Assembly (NCBI RefSeq): GCF_020080835.1
Contig: NC_058158.1
Coordinates: forward strand, 16,530,156 to 16,594,155
Origin: Cotesia glomerata
Taxonomy: Eukaryota > Arthropoda > Insecta > Hymenoptera > Braconidae
Length of the DNA stretch: 64,000 nucleotides
Reading direction: 5' to 3'
The notes beneath the pieces are model-generated. The model searched no databases and was not told where the DNA came from. It was given only the letters and a program-made list of their open reading frames with translations. This document shows, piece by piece, positions 63,814 to 64,000 of the stretch; positions within the stretch are counted from its first letter, which is position 1; the number at the start of each line of letters is the position of its first letter. The position numbers and the translations under genes were made by a program.

Positions 63814-64000
63814 AGATTAAAAAAACATTAAAGACAATAAATATTAAGGAAAAAAATTTAATGTATTTGGTGAGCTTCATTCGAATACTTTCATTATCCA
63901 CAGTTTTTAAAATTGATACTTGTAGTGTGAATTGTATAGCATACCAAGTACACTAAATTTTTTTCCTTAATATTTACTGTCTTTAATGTTTTTTTAATCT
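63814..64000. repeat. Foldback repeat reaching the window end
   Basis: The 58-base arm 63814-63871 (starts AGATTAAAAAAACATTAAAG) is the inverse of 63943-64000 with about three mismatches, around a 71-base centre. The arms may extend beyond the window. Confidence 0.8.

Overview
The window is a stretch of an AT-rich insect nuclear genome, probably from a hymenopteran such as a parasitoid wasp. That placement is inferred from the transposon families and the host protein, not from a database search. It contains two exons of one host gene and is otherwise almost entirely transposons, nested insertions and simple repeats. The two exons (1317-1475 and 49399-49572, + strand, both phase 0 at each end) read into each other and encode the end of a PDZ domain and the following linker of a Patj/MUPP1-type polarity scaffold. 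The roughly 48 kb between them is a single intron filled by mobile DNA. No bacterial-style genes, CRISPR array or rRNA were seen.

Layout. 1-1316: a dispersed repeat called Rep-A here, with a (GT)n tract, a Rep-B piece and an LTR-like piece, then the first Patj exon. 1551-15040: a Rep-A unit whose (GT)n tract holds two tandem R1-clade LINE copies. Copy 1 is split by a 5'-truncated BEL/Pao element. 15045-20455: a second Rep-A unit with LINE copy 3 in its microsatellite and a solo LTR in its arm. 20556-21130: a tRNA-derived SINE with a 12-bp target duplication. 21143-23717: AT-rich DNA with palindromic elements. 24618-34014: a Ty1/copia element with matching 5-bp target duplications, carrying a second, unrelated LINE inside its 5' LTR and a Rep-B copy inside its integrase. 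34421-35240: a duplicated segment with 15-bp minisatellites made of RFX X-box-like motifs. 36000-37113 joined to 46870-47860: an LTR/leader-like sequence. 37114-46869: a DNA transposon with long terminal inverted repeats (TIRs) and TTG duplications, itself carrying two Rep-A units, one of which holds LINE copy 4. 49750-55262: Rep-A with LINE copy 5. 57116-59679: a second long-TIR element inserted in Rep-B with a TCA duplication. 60733-63195: a Tc1-like DD34E transposon with TIRs of about 480 bp between inverted Rep-A arms. 63814-64000: a foldback repeat.

How the parts fit together. All five R1-clade LINE copies lie inside the (AC)n microsatellite of a Rep-A unit and all five have the same orientation relative to it. 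Rep-A therefore looks like a mobile landing pad for an (AC)n-targeting LINE of the kind known from the Mino and Waldo families. The second candidate system is the long-TIR transposon. It encodes a protein with paired zinc-binding motifs, a PIN/FEN-like GED..GCDTTS region and a cysteine-rich CXC-like tail, with 3-bp target duplications. The two copies here are complementary internal deletions of that design. Every mobile-element gene shows some damage except LINE copy 1 ORF1, which is open throughout.
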